In this document: piece after piece, positions 44,747 to 53,112 of the stretch | How positions within the stretch are numbered: the stretch's first letter is position 1 | Layout: each line of letters begins with the position of its first letter | Source of the DNA: Nitriliruptoraceae bacterium | Lineage (GTDB): Bacteria > Actinomycetota > Nitriliruptoria > Nitriliruptorales > Nitriliruptoraceae | Length of the DNA: 60,953 nt | Direction: 5' to 3' | NCBI GenBank assembly: GCA_020832455.1 | Contig: JAFIEQ010000005.1 | Span: 1 to 60,953 of the forward strand | Made by a program: the position numbers and the translations under genes | Notes under the pieces: generated by a model | Seen by the model: only the letters and a program-made list of their open reading frames with translations | What the model was told of the DNA's origin: nothing | Databases searched by the model: none

Positions 44747-45535
44747 TCAGCTCGTGTCGGTTCCGAGCACGTCTTTGCTTTTGTCTTTGAGGCGGTAGCT
44801 GTCGCCGCGGAGCACGAGGACTTCGGCGTGGTGCACGAGGCGGTCAACGAGGGCGGCGACGGCGACCGCGTCGCCGAAGATCTCGGTCCAGGCTGAGAAG
44901 GTCTTGTTGGAGCTGACGATCATCGAGGCGCGTTCGTAGCGTGATGAGATGAGTGCGAACAGCAGTGCTGCGGCGTCGGGGTCGAACGGGATGTAGCCGA
45001 CCTCGTCGATGATCAGCAGCGGGATCCGGCCGAGCCGTTCGAGCTCTTGGTCGAGGGTGCCGGTGCGTTGGGCGGCGGTGAGGCGTTGGACCCATTGGTG
45101 GGCGGTCGCGAACGCGACCCGGTGGCCGCGCCGTGCGGCTTGGACTCCGAGCGCGATGGACAGGTGGGTCTTGCCGGTGCCGGGTGGGCCGAGGAACACC
45201 ACGTTCTTCGCTTCGCGCAGGAAGTCGAGCTGCGCGAGATGCGAGATCACGGTGCGGTCGATGGAGCGTTGGAAGGCGAAGTCGAAGTCATCCAGGGTCT
45301 TGACCTGGGGGAACCGGGCGGCCTTGACCCGGGCCGCTCCGCCGTGGGATTCGCGGGCGGTGACCTCCTCGGCCAGCACCGCGGCGAGGAACTGCTGGTA
45401 GTCCCAGCCCTGCTCGCGGGCCCGGACGGCCATCGACTCGGCCGCTGGGCCGATCCGTGGGGCCTTGAGCGCTCGGGCGTAGAACGCGACCTCGGACGCG
45501 GACGACGCCATGCCGGTGGTCTTCTTGGTGGCCAT
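44747..45535 (-). CDS. istB: IstB, IS21 transposition helper ATPase
   Basis: The 262-residue AAA+ protein has Walker A FLGPPGTGKTHL, Walker B LLIIDEVGYIP and sensor-like SMIVSSNKTFSAW. It assembles on DNA and directs IstA to its target. Its start meets the istA stop at 45535, so the two are translationally linked. An older relic of a similar protein lies just downstream at 44298-44690. Confidence 0.95.
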   Translation of the reverse strand: MATKKTTGMASSASEVAFYARALKAPRIGPAAESMAVRAREQGWDYQQFLAAVLAEEVTARESHGGAARVKAARFPQVKTLDDFDFAFQRSIDRTVISHLAQLDFLREAKNVVFLGPPGTGKTHLSIALGVQAARRGHRVAFATAHQWVQRLTAAQRTGTLDQELERLGRIPLLIIDEVGYIPFDPDAAALLFALISSRYERASMIVSSNKTFSAWTEIFGDAVAVAALVDRLVHHAEVLVLRGDSYRLKDKSKDVLGTDTS

Positions 45536-46761
45536 CAGAACCCGCCTCCGGCAAGGGCGTCGAAGACGCTCAGATCAGCGACCGGGACCTCGACATCCCC
45601 CGCGGCGAGCGCCTTGCGGGCCTCACGATGTTCACGCAGCAGCCGTAGATGGGTCGGGGCCATGACCACGTCAGCGGGGATCCAGGACCGGTCGTGTTCG
45701 ACGATGACGGTGCCCTCGAGCCGGACCACGACCCGTTCGAGGGTGAGCGCGATCTGCACGCGGCGGCCGGCCAGCCCGGGTGGGATCGAGTAGTCGGCGT
45801 TGCCGACACGCACGAAGCAGTCCTTGGACACCCGGGTCTCGAGCTGCCGGGAGACGTCCGGCAACGGGTCGGGCAGCGGCTTGAGCCAGCCCCGCTCCGT
45901 GGCCCATGCGTCGCCGACGACCGCGCCGACACGACGGTGGTGACGGGCGAACGCAACCTCGGCCGCCCAGCGATCGTGCTGGGCCTGCAGATCAGCCAGC
46001 CCGGTGAACGTGCGCAGCGGCACGAACGAGGTCTCCAAGAACCTGATGGTCCGCTCGACCTGCCCCTTGGAGGTCGGGGTCGCCGGACGCAACACCACCG
46101 GCTTGACCGCGAGCTGGCCCAGCAGCGCCGCGACCTCCAGATGCAGCCGTGCCGTGCCTGCCTGACGGGACGCGACGATCGAGGTGTCGTTGTCGAACAC
46201 CAACTTCTCCGGGACCCCGCCAAGCCGTTGCAGCGCGCCGAGCAGCCCAGCCAGAAAGCCCGGCACGTCCTTGGCCAACGTGAACACCACCGCATGAGCG
46301 GCGGAGTGCGGCAGACTCACGACCAGGCCGAACGCCTCACGCAGGGCCCCGCGGCCGACATCGAGCTTGATGCCGGTGTGCCACCAATCGACCTGCCCGA
46401 TCTCGCCCGGCAGATAGCTGGTCCGCTGGAACGCCTGCGCCGCAGCGAACTGCGGACGGACCTTGGCGACGAAGTCGCGCACGATCGTGATCCGACCCTC
46501 AAACCCCGATCGGCGGATGCGTTCCAGCACCACCGTCGCGGCCACGCCCGGATCATCAGCCAGCATCCGACGGATCTCGTCCTTGAACGGATCCAGCATC
46601 GAGCCCGCCGGAGCACGCACATACGACGGCGGCCCGTCCCGAGCCAGCAACTCGATCACCGTCGTGCGGCTCATCCCCAACCGCCGCGCGATCGCGGACT
46701 TGCTCAACCCGTCGCGATGGAACAGCCGATGCACCTCAGCCCAGTCCTGCACGCCATACAC
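45535..46761 (-). CDS. istA: IstA, IS21 transposase
   Basis: This 408-residue transposase has an N-terminal helix-turn-helix (DGLSKSAIARRLGMSRTTVIELL, about 15-40) and an rve integrase core. Acidic catalytic residues are in IGQVDWWH, LVFDNDTS and KGQVERTIRFLETSF, forming the DDE triad. The C-terminal region (about 300-400) is the typical Mu-transposase-like tail. It recognises the terminal repeats and moves the element with IstB. Confidence 0.95.
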   Translation of the reverse strand: MYGVQDWAEVHRLFHRDGLSKSAIARRLGMSRTTVIELLARDGPPSYVRAPAGSMLDPFKDEIRRMLADDPGVAATVVLERIRRSGFEGRITIVRDFVAKVRPQFAAAQAFQRTSYLPGEIGQVDWWHTGIKLDVGRGALREAFGLVVSLPHSAAHAVVFTLAKDVPGFLAGLLGALQRLGGVPEKLVFDNDTSIVASRQAGTARLHLEVAALLGQLAVKPVVLRPATPTSKGQVERTIRFLETSFVPLRTFTGLADLQAQHDRWAAEVAFARHHRRVGAVVGDAWATERGWLKPLPDPLPDVSRQLETRVSKDCFVRVGNADYSIPPGLAGRRVQIALTLERVVVRLEGTVIVEHDRSWIPADVVMAPTHLRLLREHREARKALAAGDVEVPVADLSVFDALAGGGF

Positions 46762-46981
46762 CTTGTCCCCTCACGTCGGGAGACGCGAGGCTCGCTCACC
46801 AAGACCGCAAGGTGTTCAGATTTCGGCCGGTGGCAGGTGTCCAGTTTTCACCCGGTGCTGACAGCCCAACCAACCCGAAACCGAGCTAGGAACCTGAGCC
46901 TCAACACCGACCCGGTGCAGGCCTCTGTGGTCGTTCAAGCATAGAGCCCGAGGTCGGCCAGCAGCCCAGAAACCCGCGAGT

Positions 46982-48628
46982 TCAACGCAACTCGAAGGCT
47001 CGCACCAGGAAGGACGCCATCTCGGCGCGCGTTACCGGCCGATCGGGGCAGAAGGTGTTGCGTGACGGAGCGCCGCAACCGTTCGTGAGTCCAGCTCGCG
47101 CAATCGCGTCGATGCCACCAGTGTGGCTCGAGGTCCGGGGGACATCCGAGAACGTCGACACCCCGTCGCGTGGCAGGTCGAGCACCCGCGCGAGGAACGT
47201 CGCGGTCTCCGCGCGGGTGACCGGACGGTCCGGACAGTAGGTGTTGTGGCTGGCGGGACCGCATCCGTTGGTGTAGCCCGCACGGTCGATCGCGGAGATT
47301 CCGGGAACGTGGGACGTGCCGGGTCGGACATCGACGAACCGCGTCGTCGTGTGCGTCCGGAGGCCGGCTGACCGGGTGATGAACGAGGCCATCTCGGCCC
47401 GCGTCACGGCGCGATCCGGGCAGAACGTGTGGCTCGACCAGGGACCGCACCCGTCCGTGATGCCGTTGGCAGCGAGGATGTGGATGTCGGTGCGGTGCGA
47501 ACTCGACGAAGCGACGTCCGTGAACGTACGGGTCCACGGCGTGGGCTCAGGATCGGGTGCAGGCTCGGGTTCGGGCGCCGGCAGCTGCGGCAGGGGTCCG
47601 AGTGGCCGGAGTTCCGAGCCGAGCTGAGCCACGGAGTGAGAGATGGTCGTCGAGCCGCGCCGCCCGGTCTCGAAGAACATGTGGATCCGATCCCCATCCT
47701 CGACCATGAACGGCGCCGCCGCCCTTCCGTTGTGCGGCGCTGTCGTGGGTGGCTCGTAGAGGACGCCCAGGTGCTCCTCGCGAGAGAAGTCCTCACCGAC
47801 GTCGGTGACGAAGATGCGCCCCGATGACCCGTGGTAGACGATGTAGTGCCCACCGTTGAACTGCCAGTAGAAGCCGCCGGAGACGCTCGTCCCCTCCGCT
47901 GGGTGGGCACGGACGAGCGGCCGGTCGTCGACCACCCAGTTGCGGGCATCGTTGGACGTGGCGAGGCGGATCCGACGTTCACGCCCACCGAGTCCGTCCC
48001 CGGGGACCGCGTCCATGAAGGTCATCAGGAACCGGTTTTCCCGCCCCGGGATGGTCCGCTCGACGACGCGTGCGTAGGACGCCTCGCGTGCGTCACCGGC
48101 CATGGACGCCGCATCGATCGCGATACCGCCGTACTCGAAGTTCGCACCGTCGGTCGACGTGGCCCAGCGCGTGACCCGGTTCTCACCGTGGTAGTAGAGG
48201 TAGATCTGCCCACCGACATCCGACCCGTCGCTGATCCAGATGGCGTGTGGGGATGACACGTGGCTCACGTCGTGGTGGTCGCCCCATGTGCGCGCGATGA
48301 CGGGGTTCCCGGAGAACTCGATCCATGGACCGTCGAGCTCGTCCGCGAGGAACAGCGAGATACCACCAGGGTTGTCGTGGGGTGCGGTGTAGAGGTAGTA
48401 CTCGGCAAGCGGCTCGGCGAGGTGCGCGCCCGCATGGAAGATGCTGGGGAAGTCCCACTCCCCGGTCGGGTTGTAATCCAGGTCGTCCGGGTGGAAGACC
48501 AGGGCGGACTCCGTGAACGCCGGGAACACGGGCTCATCGTCGGCTGCTGACACCGGTCCGGCAAGCATCGAGGTACCGACGAGGCCAACGCACAGGACGA
48601 GCGCGAGTGAACGGGAGCGTGACTTCAC
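46982..48628 (-). CDS. Secreted GH43-like beta-propeller protein with SLH anchor
   Basis: About 548 residues. The signal peptide ends near GPVSAAD. The next 320 residues are a five-bladed-propeller-like sequence with repeated strand pairs: DFPSIFHAGAH, YYLYTAPHDNPGGISLF, VSSPHAIWI, IYLYYHG, RFLMTFMDA, IRLATSNDARNW, YWQFNGGHYIVYHGS, DRIHMFFETG. They resemble GH43/GH117-type glycosidases but the catalytic acids could not be placed with confidence. A Pro/Glu/Asp linker (about 355-375) leads to three cysteine-type SLH repeats. A glycan-binding or glycosidase role at the surface is inferred. GTG at 48628 has GGAG upstream and starts MKSRSRSLAL. Confidence 0.8.
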   Translation of the reverse strand: MKSRSRSLALVLCVGLVGTSMLAGPVSAADDEPVFPAFTESALVFHPDDLDYNPTGEWDFPSIFHAGAHLAEPLAEYYLYTAPHDNPGGISLFLADELDGPWIEFSGNPVIARTWGDHHDVSHVSSPHAIWISDGSDVGGQIYLYYHGENRVTRWATSTDGANFEYGGIAIDAASMAGDAREASYARVVERTIPGRENRFLMTFMDAVPGDGLGGRERRIRLATSNDARNWVVDDRPLVRAHPAEGTSVSGGFYWQFNGGHYIVYHGSSGRIFVTDVGEDFSREEHLGVLYEPPTTAPHNGRAAAPFMVEDGDRIHMFFETGRRGSTTISHSVAQLGSELRPLGPLPQLPAPEPEPAPDPEPTPWTRTFTDVASSSSHRTDIHILAANGITDGCGPWSSHTFCPDRAVTRAEMASFITRSAGLRTHTTTRFVDVRPGTSHVPGISAIDRAGYTNGCGPASHNTYCPDRPVTRAETATFLARVLDLPRDGVSTFSDVPRTSSHTGGIDAIARAGLTNGCGAPSRNTFCPDRPVTRAEMASFLVRAFELR

Positions 48629-48664
48629 GAGAGGATCTCCAGCAAGCAGCAAGGTGCCCGAGGC

Positions 48665-49885
48665 CTAGGACCAGTACGGGACGAAGGCCCGGCGAAGGAA
48701 CGACGCCATCTCCTGTCGGCTGACATCGCGCGAAGGACAGTAGGTGCCGCCACCGTGGCAGCCGTTGGTCCACCCCGCCTCGGTGATCGCCCGGATCGCC
48801 CCAGCGTGGGTGTGCGAGGCGGGCACATCGGCGTAAATGCTGCCACTCGATTCCCGGAGCCCAGCAACTCGCTGGAGGAACGAGGCCATCTCTGCACGGG
48901 TGATCGGATCGTCCGGGCAGTACCGGGACCCGTCACGGCAGCCGTTGGTGTAGCCCGCTGCCGCGAGCGCGTTGATGTCATCGTGGTGGGTGTGCGTCCG
49001 AGGGACGTCCGTGAAGCGACTGCCCGAGGCTGGCGGGATGTTCCCGGCCCGGACGAGGAAGGATGCCATCTGCCCGCGCGTGACCCGTTGGGTCGGGCAG
49101 TAGGTCCGTCCGTCACGGCACCCGTTGGTGATGCCGAGCGCACGCATCGTCAGGATGTCCGACGCGTGGGTCGCGTTGCGCGCCACATCGGTATACCCCG
49201 GCGCTGCGTGCAGTCCGCCGTTGCGCTCGGCGAAACCGACGAGGTCGCGGTAGAGACGCAGGATCTTCACCGAGTACTGGGGGTCGCTCGCCCAGTTGAC
49301 CCCGCCGTATCGCGGATCGACGCCGCCGTAGTCCTCCCAGTTCGGCGCGCGGCCCTTGGGACTGACCAGGTCGAACCGAGGGCTGACCAACGGGTTCGCG
49401 AGGTTGCTCCGCGTCACCGCAGGGTCCGAGTACGCCCGCAGGTGCTGGATCTGGGCGCGAACTCCGACACGCGCCGTCGGGAACTGCGCCACGGTGCAGG
49501 TCCCACCGTCGCACGCGCCCATGCCGCCGAAGTTGTTGAAACGCGCTCGGACCTGGCCGGTGTCGGGGTAGCGGAACCACGCCGTCTCCAGGATCGCCTG
49601 GACGAACGCGACATCGCCAGAGACGCCCTCAGCCTGACCCTCCTCGATGTAGTACCGGGTCAGGCGGTCGATCGAGACGGTCGCGCTGTAACCGGAGGAG
49701 ACCCGGTGGCGGTACCACGCCGCCATCTGCTCGGCGGAGACCTGCGCCTCACGCATGACCGGCGTTCGGGTGCTCGCATCCGCTGGCGCGGCGCTGGCCA
49801 CCGCCACGACGGCACCGATCGCCGCGCAGGTAGACAGCACGGCGATACGGCGCGTGAACCTCGAACGAACGGACACGACGGACAC
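48665..49885 (-). CDS. Secreted glucosaminidase-like (GH73) wall hydrolase with SLH anchor
   Basis: About 406 residues. The signal peptide ends near APADAS. About 60-210 shows a GH73-like glucosaminidase fold: YIEEGQAEGVSGDVAFVQAILETAWFRY with the likely catalytic glutamate in ILETAWF, then FNNFGGMGACDGG and FPTARVGVRAQIQHLRAY. Three cysteine-type SLH repeats follow (about 225-400). It probably cleaves the sugar backbone of peptidoglycan. The gene lies just upstream of the GH43-like SLH gene, same strand, 36 bases apart, so the two may be co-transcribed. Confidence 0.87.
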   Translation of the reverse strand: MSVVSVRSRFTRRIAVLSTCAAIGAVVAVASAAPADASTRTPVMREAQVSAEQMAAWYRHRVSSGYSATVSIDRLTRYYIEEGQAEGVSGDVAFVQAILETAWFRYPDTGQVRARFNNFGGMGACDGGTCTVAQFPTARVGVRAQIQHLRAYSDPAVTRSNLANPLVSPRFDLVSPKGRAPNWEDYGGVDPRYGGVNWASDPQYSVKILRLYRDLVGFAERNGGLHAAPGYTDVARNATHASDILTMRALGITNGCRDGRTYCPTQRVTRGQMASFLVRAGNIPPASGSRFTDVPRTHTHHDDINALAAAGYTNGCRDGSRYCPDDPITRAEMASFLQRVAGLRESSGSIYADVPASHTHAGAIRAITEAGWTNGCHGGGTYCPSRDVSRQEMASFLRRAFVPYWS

Positions 49886-50014
49886 GGCTCAGCCTCCACT
49901 AGGACAACAGGCGCAACACTGCCATCGTTGTCGGCTGCTCCACGCACGTTCTGTACGGGTCGGGCGCCCGGTGCCCTCAGGCGCACAGTGGGAACCATCG
50001 GCCGAACTCGAACG

Positions 50015-50052
50015 TCTAGGCGACACTCGTCCGTCTACGCGACACTCGTCCG
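50015..50052. repeat. 19-bp tandem duplication at the end of the UDP-glucose dehydrogenase gene
   Basis: TCTAGGCGACACTCGTCCG (50015-50033) is followed directly by TCTACGCGACACTCGTCCG (50034-50052), with one mismatch. The second copy encodes the last residues and the stop codon of the leftward gene; the first repeats them just beyond the stop. Confidence 0.9.
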
Positions 50053-51357
50053 ACCCATGGAGTGGTAGCGCAGCCCCGCACCGATGAAGGCCTCCGGGTC
50101 GTAGACGTTCCGGCCGTCGATGACGATGGGGTAGGCGAGCCCCTCGAGGAACCGCTGCGGTTCGATCTTCTTGATGTCGTCCCAGTCGGTGCAGACCACC
50201 GCGGCGTGTGCGCCGGCGAGCGCGGCGTCGATCGTCTCCGCGCGGGGCAGGTCGGGACGCTGCACCTCGACGTTGGGGAGCGCGACCGGGTCGTAGATGC
50301 GCACCTCCGCCCCCAGGGCGATCAGGTCGTCCGCGAGGTGCAGGGCCGGTGATTCGCGCAGGTCGTCGGTCCCCGGCTTGAACGCAGCGCCCAACAGGGC
50401 GATGGTCTTGCCGTTCAGGTGCCACAGTTCGTGTTCCAGCTTGCGGATGACCGCGGCACGCTGGCCGGCGTTGATGTCGCGGACCTCGTCGAGCAGCCCG
50501 AACTCGTAGCCGACCTGCGACGCGAGGTGCGCGAACGCGTCGACGTCCTTGGGGAAGCACGAGCCGCCGTAGCCGAGCCCGGCCTGCAGGAAGCGGTGCC
50601 CGATCCGTACGTCGTGGCCCATGCCCTCCGCGACGGTCTGCACGTCCGCGCCGACCCGGTCGCAGATCTGTGCGACCGCGTTGATGAAGGAGATCCGGGT
50701 GGCGAGGAAGGCGTTGGAGGCGTGCTTGATGAGCTCCGCGCTGGCCACGTCGGTCTCCACGACCGGGCAGCCGTCCTGCTCGACCAGCGGCGCGTAGACC
50801 GCACGCAGCGCATCACGGGCGAAGTCCGAGGAGGTGCCGTACACGACCCGATCGGGATGCAGGGTGTCCTCGACCGCGGCGCCCTCCTTGAGGAACTCCG
50901 GGTTGGAGGCCACGTGGATGGCGTGCTCCAGCCCCAGCCGCTCGGTCTCACGCGCGATGACCTGTTCCAGGCGCCGCCCGGTGTTCGCCGGCACCGTGGA
51001 CTTCTCCACCAGGACCAGCTCACGGCTGGCCTGGGCCACCACGGTGCGACCGACCGCCTCCACGTACGACAGGTTCGGTCCGCCACCGGGCAGCGGTGGC
51101 GTCCCGACGCACACGAAGACGATCTCCGCATCGCGCAGTGCATCGTCGGAGTCGCTGGTGAAACGCAGGCGGCCGGCCTCGGTCACCTCGCTCAGCAGCT
51201 CCTGTAGCCCGGGCTCGTAGAACCAGGGGGCGCCACCCTGCATGGTGGCGACCTTCGCCGCATCGTCGTCGTAGCCGACGACGTCATGGCCCCAACGGGC
51301 GAACGCGGCGGCGGACACGAGGCCGACGTGTCCGACCCCGACGACGGTGATGTTCAT
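50035..51357 (-). CDS. ugd: UDP-glucose 6-dehydrogenase
   Basis: The 440-residue enzyme has an N-terminal Rossmann fold (GVGHVGLVSAAAFA), the VEKSTVPANTGRR turn, EFLKEGAAVEDTLHPDRVV, and the catalytic cysteine in GYGGSCFPKD. A C-terminal UDP-binding domain follows, with LLGAAFKPGTDDLRESPAL. It oxidises UDP-glucose to UDP-glucuronate, a precursor for acidic surface glycans made by the neighbouring glycosyltransferases. The ATG at 51357 is fixed by the conserved MNITVVGVGHVG start. The gene is divergent from the acidic surface protein across 383 bases. Confidence 0.95.
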   Translation of the reverse strand: MNITVVGVGHVGLVSAAAFARWGHDVVGYDDDAAKVATMQGGAPWFYEPGLQELLSEVTEAGRLRFTSDSDDALRDAEIVFVCVGTPPLPGGGPNLSYVEAVGRTVVAQASRELVLVEKSTVPANTGRRLEQVIARETERLGLEHAIHVASNPEFLKEGAAVEDTLHPDRVVYGTSSDFARDALRAVYAPLVEQDGCPVVETDVASAELIKHASNAFLATRISFINAVAQICDRVGADVQTVAEGMGHDVRIGHRFLQAGLGYGGSCFPKDVDAFAHLASQVGYEFGLLDEVRDINAGQRAAVIRKLEHELWHLNGKTIALLGAAFKPGTDDLRESPALHLADDLIALGAEVRIYDPVALPNVEVQRPDLPRAETIDAALAGAHAAVVCTDWDDIKKIEPQRFLEGLAYPIVIDGRNVYDPEAFIGAGLRYHSMGRTSVA

Positions 51358-51740
51358 GGGAGGGCTCCGGGAGGCGATATCGGGGAAGCCTACGCCCCTG
51401 AGGTGAACGAACCCTGACGGCTGGTCGACACGCCGTACCAGCCTGACTCGGACCGTGGACGGCCCGGCACGGGCTGACGACACAGCGTGACCGACCCGCT
51501 TGCGGGATGGTGGGTGTGCGAGCACACTGCGTCACGTGCTGTCCGTCGGGGGCGACGGACCGAGATCGGTCGGGACAGCGCGGGCAACGTGTGCGTTGCC
51601 ACCGGGACGCGACGATCCCTGGACCGCCAGAACGACGGTCGCCACGGCGCGAGAGCGCCAGGGTCCAGGAGGAGCGAGAGGCGAGACCGACCCGGGTCCG
51701 TGGTCATCGACCACCCACCCGACATCGAAGGTCCCGCCCG
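51358..51740. other. 383-base divergent intergenic stretch
   Basis: It lies between ugd (left) and the acidic surface protein gene (right), so it should hold promoters for both. The only structure seen is a short CCCGC-TT-GCGGG hairpin near 51495-51506. No coding sequence was supported. Confidence 0.5.
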
Positions 51741-52949
51741 ATGCGCGTCCGCACGCTGGCAAGGCGTTCCGCTCGCATCACCCTCGTCGCGATGATGGTG
51801 GTCGCGACCGGGATGCTGGCGCCCGCCGTCGCAGACGAGCGCGCGTCCGATCCGCCGTCGGAGGACGACGACAGCTCCGAGGAAGACGCGGACGATCCTG
51901 CGTCGGACGAGGACGAGGGCGACGACGACGGCCCGGGCCTGCACAGCACCGATCCGGAGGAGTCCGAGGACCCCGATGACGGGGGTCGGGGAGCGGACGA
52001 GGAGGCCGTGGACGACGACGAGGGCGGCGACGCTCCCGACGGTTCCGACGGCGACGACCCGCCGGCGAACGAGGAAGCAGACGACGGCGATGAGCTGGAT
52101 GTCGACGATCCCGAGCACCGCGACGAGCGCGCCCGCGACGGCGATCGCGACCCCGACGAGGGCCACCCGGCCCCCACACCGGCGCCCGACGGTGACGATG
52201 AGGCCACCGAGGACGCCGCGGACGACGACCGCCAGCTCGCCTCGCTGCGTCAGGACCGCGCCTGCTCGCCGGGACTGGTCACCTTGCGTCCCGACGGCGT
52301 CGAGGGTGACGGCCGCGCGGTTGCGGTGACCTCGCAGGCACTGGATGCGGACGTCGACGGCTGGGCGATGGTCGGCTGGGAGGTCGACTCCGACACGACG
52401 CTCACCGGGCTGACGGTCACGTACGTGGACGGCTCGGTGCAGACGTCCACCGACGGCCTCGGTGACGGCGTGCTGGAGGACGTCGCGGCGCTGCGCTTCT
52501 GCGGCACGACCGCCCGCGCGGCGGATGGCGGCGCGGACCCCGGTGGCGACGGTGGCGCGGACCCCGGTGGCGACGGTGGCGATGGTGGGGACGACAACAC
52601 CGGCGCCACGACGGATGAGAGCGACGATCCGACCTCGGAGGACCCGGCACCAGCCACCGGCGGTTCCGTCGGCACGGCACCTCCGACGGCGGCGCCCGAC
52701 GACACGACCGAGGACGACGAGGAGATGCTGGAGACCACGGAGGTCCCGCTCCCCGACGCCAACGGTGAGGACATCGCCACCACCACCGACGCCGATCAGG
52801 AGCCCGAGGTCCTCGGCATCCAGCTGGTCAACCGCGACCCCGACACCGGCAACGGGCTGGGTACGGCAGCGCTGCTCGGCCTGCTCGGGCTGGGTGCCGC
52901 AGGTGCCGGCGGCGCGTTCCTCGGTTTCCGGCGGCTGCGGGCGGGCTGA
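51741..52949 (+). CDS. Acidic secreted surface protein with C-terminal membrane anchor
   Basis: About 402 residues. The signal peptide (RSARITLVAMMVVATGMLAPAVADE) is followed by an extremely acidic, Asp/Glu/Gly/Pro-rich region (about 35-165). A compact domain (about 170-255) then carries CSPGLVTLRPDGVEG and VDGWAMVGWEVDSDTTLTGLTVTYVDGS with two cysteines. A second acidic, Thr-rich stretch leads to a hydrophobic C-terminus ending GFRRLRAG, the pattern of a membrane anchor with a positive stop. There is no LPXTG. Family unknown; a wall-spanning or calcium-binding surface protein is one guess. Confidence 0.75.
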   Translation: MRVRTLARRSARITLVAMMVVATGMLAPAVADERASDPPSEDDDSSEEDADDPASDEDEGDDDGPGLHSTDPEESEDPDDGGRGADEEAVDDDEGGDAPDGSDGDDPPANEEADDGDELDVDDPEHRDERARDGDRDPDEGHPAPTPAPDGDDEATEDAADDDRQLASLRQDRACSPGLVTLRPDGVEGDGRAVAVTSQALDADVDGWAMVGWEVDSDTTLTGLTVTYVDGSVQTSTDGLGDGVLEDVAALRFCGTTARAADGGADPGGDGGADPGGDGGDGGDDNTGATTDESDDPTSEDPAPATGGSVGTAPPTAAPDDTTEDDEEMLETTEVPLPDANGEDIATTTDADQEPEVLGIQLVNRDPDTGNGLGTAALLGLLGLGAAGAGGAFLGFRRLRAG

Positions 52950-53112
52950 GCGGGACGACCGGTCCGCTCCTCTGGGACAGCCGCCGCGAGGACATCGGCG
53001 ACGCTGGGCTCGGCCGAACCGTTAGCGTGCCACCGACCCCGAATGCCGCGCCGATGGAGCCCACCCCGATGACGCAGCCCCCGACGCCGCCAGCCGCTCC
53101 TCGGCGCCGAGC

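Larger units (their letters stand above)
44688..46863 (-). mobile_element. Complete IS21-family insertion sequence with target duplication GCCCAA
   Basis: The ends are TGTCAACACCGG at 44688 and, inverted, TGTCAGCACCGG ending at 46863. A second inward match follows on both sides (GAAATCTGAACA), as expected for multiple terminal repeats of IS21. The six bases GCCCAA occur directly outside both ends (44682-44687 and 46864-46869), a target duplication. It carries istA and istB with overlapping ends. Both are complete, so the element is recent and perhaps active. Confidence 0.92.

Noticed and set aside
47316-47627. Plus-strand small frames opposite SLH repeats
   Set aside because: Mirror frames of the GH43-like protein's SLH region with no independent support.
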